This document shows positions 61,330-64,000 of a DNA stretch of 64,000 nt, in pieces. The notes below the pieces were generated by a model. It saw only the letters and a program-made list of their open reading frames with translations, made no database searches and was not told the origin of the DNA. The stretch is from NCBI GenBank assembly GCA_038277395.1, contig CM076193.1, positions 83,095,583-83,159,582 on the forward strand, given 5' to 3'. Numbering within the stretch: position 1 is the first letter of the stretch; each line of letters opens with the position of its first letter. Source of the DNA: Dryocosmus kuriphilus. Taxonomy: Eukaryota; Arthropoda; Insecta; Hymenoptera; Cynipidae. The position numbers were made by a program, and so were the translations under genes.

Positions 61330-61682
61330 CCCAGTTAACATTGATCGAGGCCGGTACGTACCCGCGACCTGTTTTCTAGTACTTTGGTACCGTAAGTGGT
61401 ACGGCGACAATCGCAGCAGGAACGTACCGGCTTGGGCGAAAATGTCCGCTTACGTAGCAAAAATATCGTTGCTGGAACCTTCCCAATTGGATGTTTGTAA
61501 GGTAGCCGCCGCGTACCGGGAACGTACCTAAGAACACGTGCCTAGTACGTGATTGGTACGTTGTTGTTTGAAGACCAGGGGAAAAATTTTTTGTTGGGAG
61601 CGTACCAATTATGTACTAGGAACGTGTTCTTAGGCACGTTCCCGGTACGCGGCAACTACCTTACAAACATCCAATTGGGAAC
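61330..61682. mobile_element. Foldback element copy 3, truncated
   Basis: The left arm from CCCAGTTAACATTGATCG is complete; the loop microsatellite is absent, and the right arm stops at CCAATTGGGAAC, about 150 bases short. Arms are near identical to copies 1 and 2. Confidence 0.88.
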
Positions 61683-62073
61683 TGGATGAATGACAAAAAA
61701 ATTGTTTTTACAGTTTTTTTCTTTAACATAAAATATTTACCAAGACCATATTTGTACCATATAATAACAGCATAACAGGCTGTATCAGAATTTATTCAAA
61801 TGGCATCTTCGAGTTTTGTAATATGGACAACATATTTGAGAAGATTCAACTTTAAATCGTAGATATTTAAATACGAGTATCCAGTTATATAAGATTGAAG
61901 TCGGAAAATTGGAATCTATTTAAATTAAAATGCCGCACGTACGTTCAGGCTTCTGCATGTGCTTGCAAATTATATTCAATGCGTACAATTAAAAAAATGT
62001 GTTTGATTTTCCGAGTATCAAAATTACTTTACGTATTTTCTTATATCGACGTACTTCCCTATATTAGCACCCA
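61683..62073. other. Unassigned AT-rich stretch
   Basis: No supported feature. Confidence 0.4.
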
Positions 62074-62076
62074 CTA

Positions 62077-62474
62077 TTGCATCAACGTTGCACCAGTATT
62101 TCCTGAAAAGCCGGCAATATTGAGGCAACATTGATGCAACATATCGATAGTAGCTTTTGTCAACATTCGGCTGCTAAAATTATTATTATTATTAACAACA
62201 AATATCTCGTAAACCGTAAGAGAGTCCGATTGGTGAAAATGGATGTCTTTTAGGTTTTGAGTACCTGCAGTATACTATATTGTTATAATATAGTTCCATA
62301 TTATAAAATGAAAACCATTTTTACCTACTTGCCGTAAGATTTACTAGATATTTCTTGTAAAAAACAATAACTGAATGTTGCCAAAACCGGCTATCAATAT
62401 GTTGCGTCAATGTTGCCTCACTATTGCCGACGTTGCAGGAAATATCGGTGTAACATTGAGGCAATATTGGGTGC
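62077..62474. mobile_element. TTA-flanked foldback MITE, GCACCCA ends
   Basis: GCACCCACTATTGCATCAAC at left; GCACCCAATATTGCCTCAAT read inward from the right. TTA at both borders is a 3-bp target duplication, as in PIF/Harbinger elements. Further GCAACATTGATGCAACATAT / ATATGTTGCGTCAATGTTGC blocks pair across the centre. Confidence 0.8.
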
Positions 62475-63011
62475 TTATGTAACAGAACAGGAAGGAGCAT
62501 TTTTTAAAACATTTTATTACAACAGATTACCAACTAGTTACTAGAAATGTCATCCCAGAAAACTATTATTGTGTCAGTTAGTAACAGTTCTGTAACTTCT
62601 GTGTATCAGAAACAGAACTCAGTTGAAATAAATGTTGGAACAGTTACAGAACAGTTCATATTCACATTTCTGCAACAATTAAATAACTCAGATATAACAA
62701 TTTTATGTAATAATGTGGCATTATTGTTATAGTTCTGTCACAGAAAAATAATTACATAACGTTTTTGGTGGGATTAACGTCTCATGTAACCCCGTCGCGT
62801 CGCGCCGCGCCCCACAGTGGGGCGAAATGAGAAAACGATGTTCAAAATAGCCTGTAGGTCGCAATTCTTCATCAATTTTAATTTTCTTTCTTCGAAAAAT
62901 TTAGCATTAAATTCTAAAGAAATGCATTGAGGCCAATTCTTGAATTTTTGTTTGTTTAAATTTTTATAGAGTTGCAAATAGCGAAAAAAATGTTGATTTT
63001 AAAAATTTTTC
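62475..63011. other. Unassigned stretch with a GC-rich palindromic patch
   Basis: 62,790-62,826 reads CCCGTCGCGTCGCGCCGCG then CCCCACAGTGGGGCG, probably a degenerate MITE end. The rest is AT-rich with ACAGAAC words. Confidence 0.4.
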
Positions 63012-64000
63012 TTAATAATTCCCTGCGAAAATTTTTCTCAGTGGCATCAGGCCTCAAGTTTGATGCACAAGGTTCAGTGGAAGAAACAGGATTTTTTACA
63101 TGTCAAGTTATTTGTTATAAACAAATATTTGCAACAAATAGCCAGTATGATGGATTATGTTTTTATGAAGTATATTTATGCATCGATATCGCTCGTTCAG
63201 AGCAACGTGGTGATATGTGATCATGAAAACATGGTATCCGATATCATTTGTTAACTTTACCAACAAATAATATAATTAAATGCATGATTTGAACAGTTTT
63301 AGGCATAAACAAACCGAATTTTCTTCCGATTGTCTTCGAATCTCACTGCCTGTGATGCGCATTGATGTATTTTTGTCATCTTATATAATTTGTTAAATTT
63401 ATCAACAATTATTATAAAAAAATGCCTGATTTAAACAGTTTAAGGCAAAAACGATCCGAATTTCCTTCTGATTGTCTTCAAATCTCATTGCCTGCGATGC
63501 TCATTGATTTATTTTCGTTACCTGATATAATTCGTTAACTTCATCAGCGAATAATATAAATATGAATCAACAAATCCATGATCTGGACATTCCAATGTTC
63601 GAATGATTCGTTCATAAAAATGTTGAATGATATTTAGAGTCAAAAAATATCAATGAACATCGCAGGCAGTGAGATTCGAAGACAATCGGGAGAAAAATCG
63701 GTTTGTTTATGCGTAAAACTGTTCAAATCATGCATTTATTTATATTATTTGTCGATAAAGTTAACAAATGATATCGGATACCATGTTTTCATGATCAAAT
63801 ATCACCCCGTTGCTCTGAACGAGCGATATCAATGCATAAATATACTTCACAAAAACATAATCCATCATACTGGCTATTTGTTGCAAATATTTGTTTATAA
63901 CAAATAACTTGGAATTTCAAAAAAAAATTTTTCTTCTATTGACCCTTGCGCATCAAATCTGAGCCTGATGCCACTGAGAAAAATTTTCGCAGAGAATTAA
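63012..64000. repeat. Large inverted repeat cut by the window edge
   Basis: 63,012-63,400 pairs with 63,640-64,000 inverted: AAAATTTTTCTCAGTGGCAT, ATTTGTTATAAACAAATATT and CGATATCGCTCGTTCAGAGC occur on both arms. Between are two related units of about 150 bp (CTGCCTGTGATGCGCATTGA, TTGCCTGCGATGCTCATTGA). The element probably continues beyond 64,000. Confidence 0.8.

Overview
This is eukaryotic nuclear DNA, AT-rich and packed with transposons, most likely from an insect. A hymenopteran such as a parasitoid wasp is my best guess, from the mariner, jockey and RTE-like remnants and from a purine-rich LINE whose endonuclease reads like elements common in wasp and ant genomes. The species is inferred, not shown. 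Only two host genes can be supported.

(1) At 4.0-4.5 kb (+) lie the last two coding exons of N-acetylglucosamine-6-phosphate deacetylase (AMDHD2). (2) Running on the minus strand from 56,995 down to 7,277 is one very long gene of the ODF3/CIMAP1 (SHIPPO, sperm-tail PG-rich repeat) family. It has a recognisable family N-terminus (56.2-57.0 kb) and C-terminus (7.3-8.2 kb). Between them is an array of eighteen 99-nt exons, plus one 105-nt exon, one 54-nt half exon and one broken exon. Each carries one P-G-x-Y-x-P-E-K repeat and nearly all are phase 1-1, so any of them can be added, lost or skipped without changing frame. Exon plus its short intron forms a unit of about 170-190 bp that has clearly been copied in tandem. 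Using all exons the coding length is 2,701 nt; one surplus A in a run of seven A in exon 4 accounts for the odd base, leaving 900 codons against about 250 in ordinary ODF3.

Layout: 0-2.8 kb decayed jockey LINE with a TTAA-flanked MITE; 3.3 kb hammerhead-ribozyme-like motif; 4.0-4.7 kb AMDHD2 3' end; 7.3-10.0 kb ODF3-like C-terminal block; 10.0-12.6 kb transposon island; 12.7-13.1 kb small exon block flanked by inverted MITE copies; 13.1-19.6 kb transposon island with LINE fragments; 19.6-22.3 kb main exon block of 11 repeats; 22.3-53.2 kb one intron of about 31 kb filled with mobile DNA; 53.2-57.0 kb N-terminal exons; 57.2-64.0 kb more repeat elements, cut by the window edge in a large inverted repeat.

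The giant intron holds three mariner copies, a TIR element with about 80-bp tandem repeats, a CCCGTGTAG-ended element with tRNA-like cassettes in foldback arrangement, a 3.4-kb TA-flanked element containing a probable mitochondrial (12S rRNA/ND5) insertion, two elements with CCCTGCTT ends sharing a core but carrying different minisatellites (one lies upstream of the gene at 57-60 kb), a LINE of about 3 kb, and near-identical foldback elements with TA/CA loops. The repeat-exon array and the unusual tRNA-like/foldback elements are the most interesting content. No bacterial-type operons, CRISPR arrays or intact functional RNA genes were seen.
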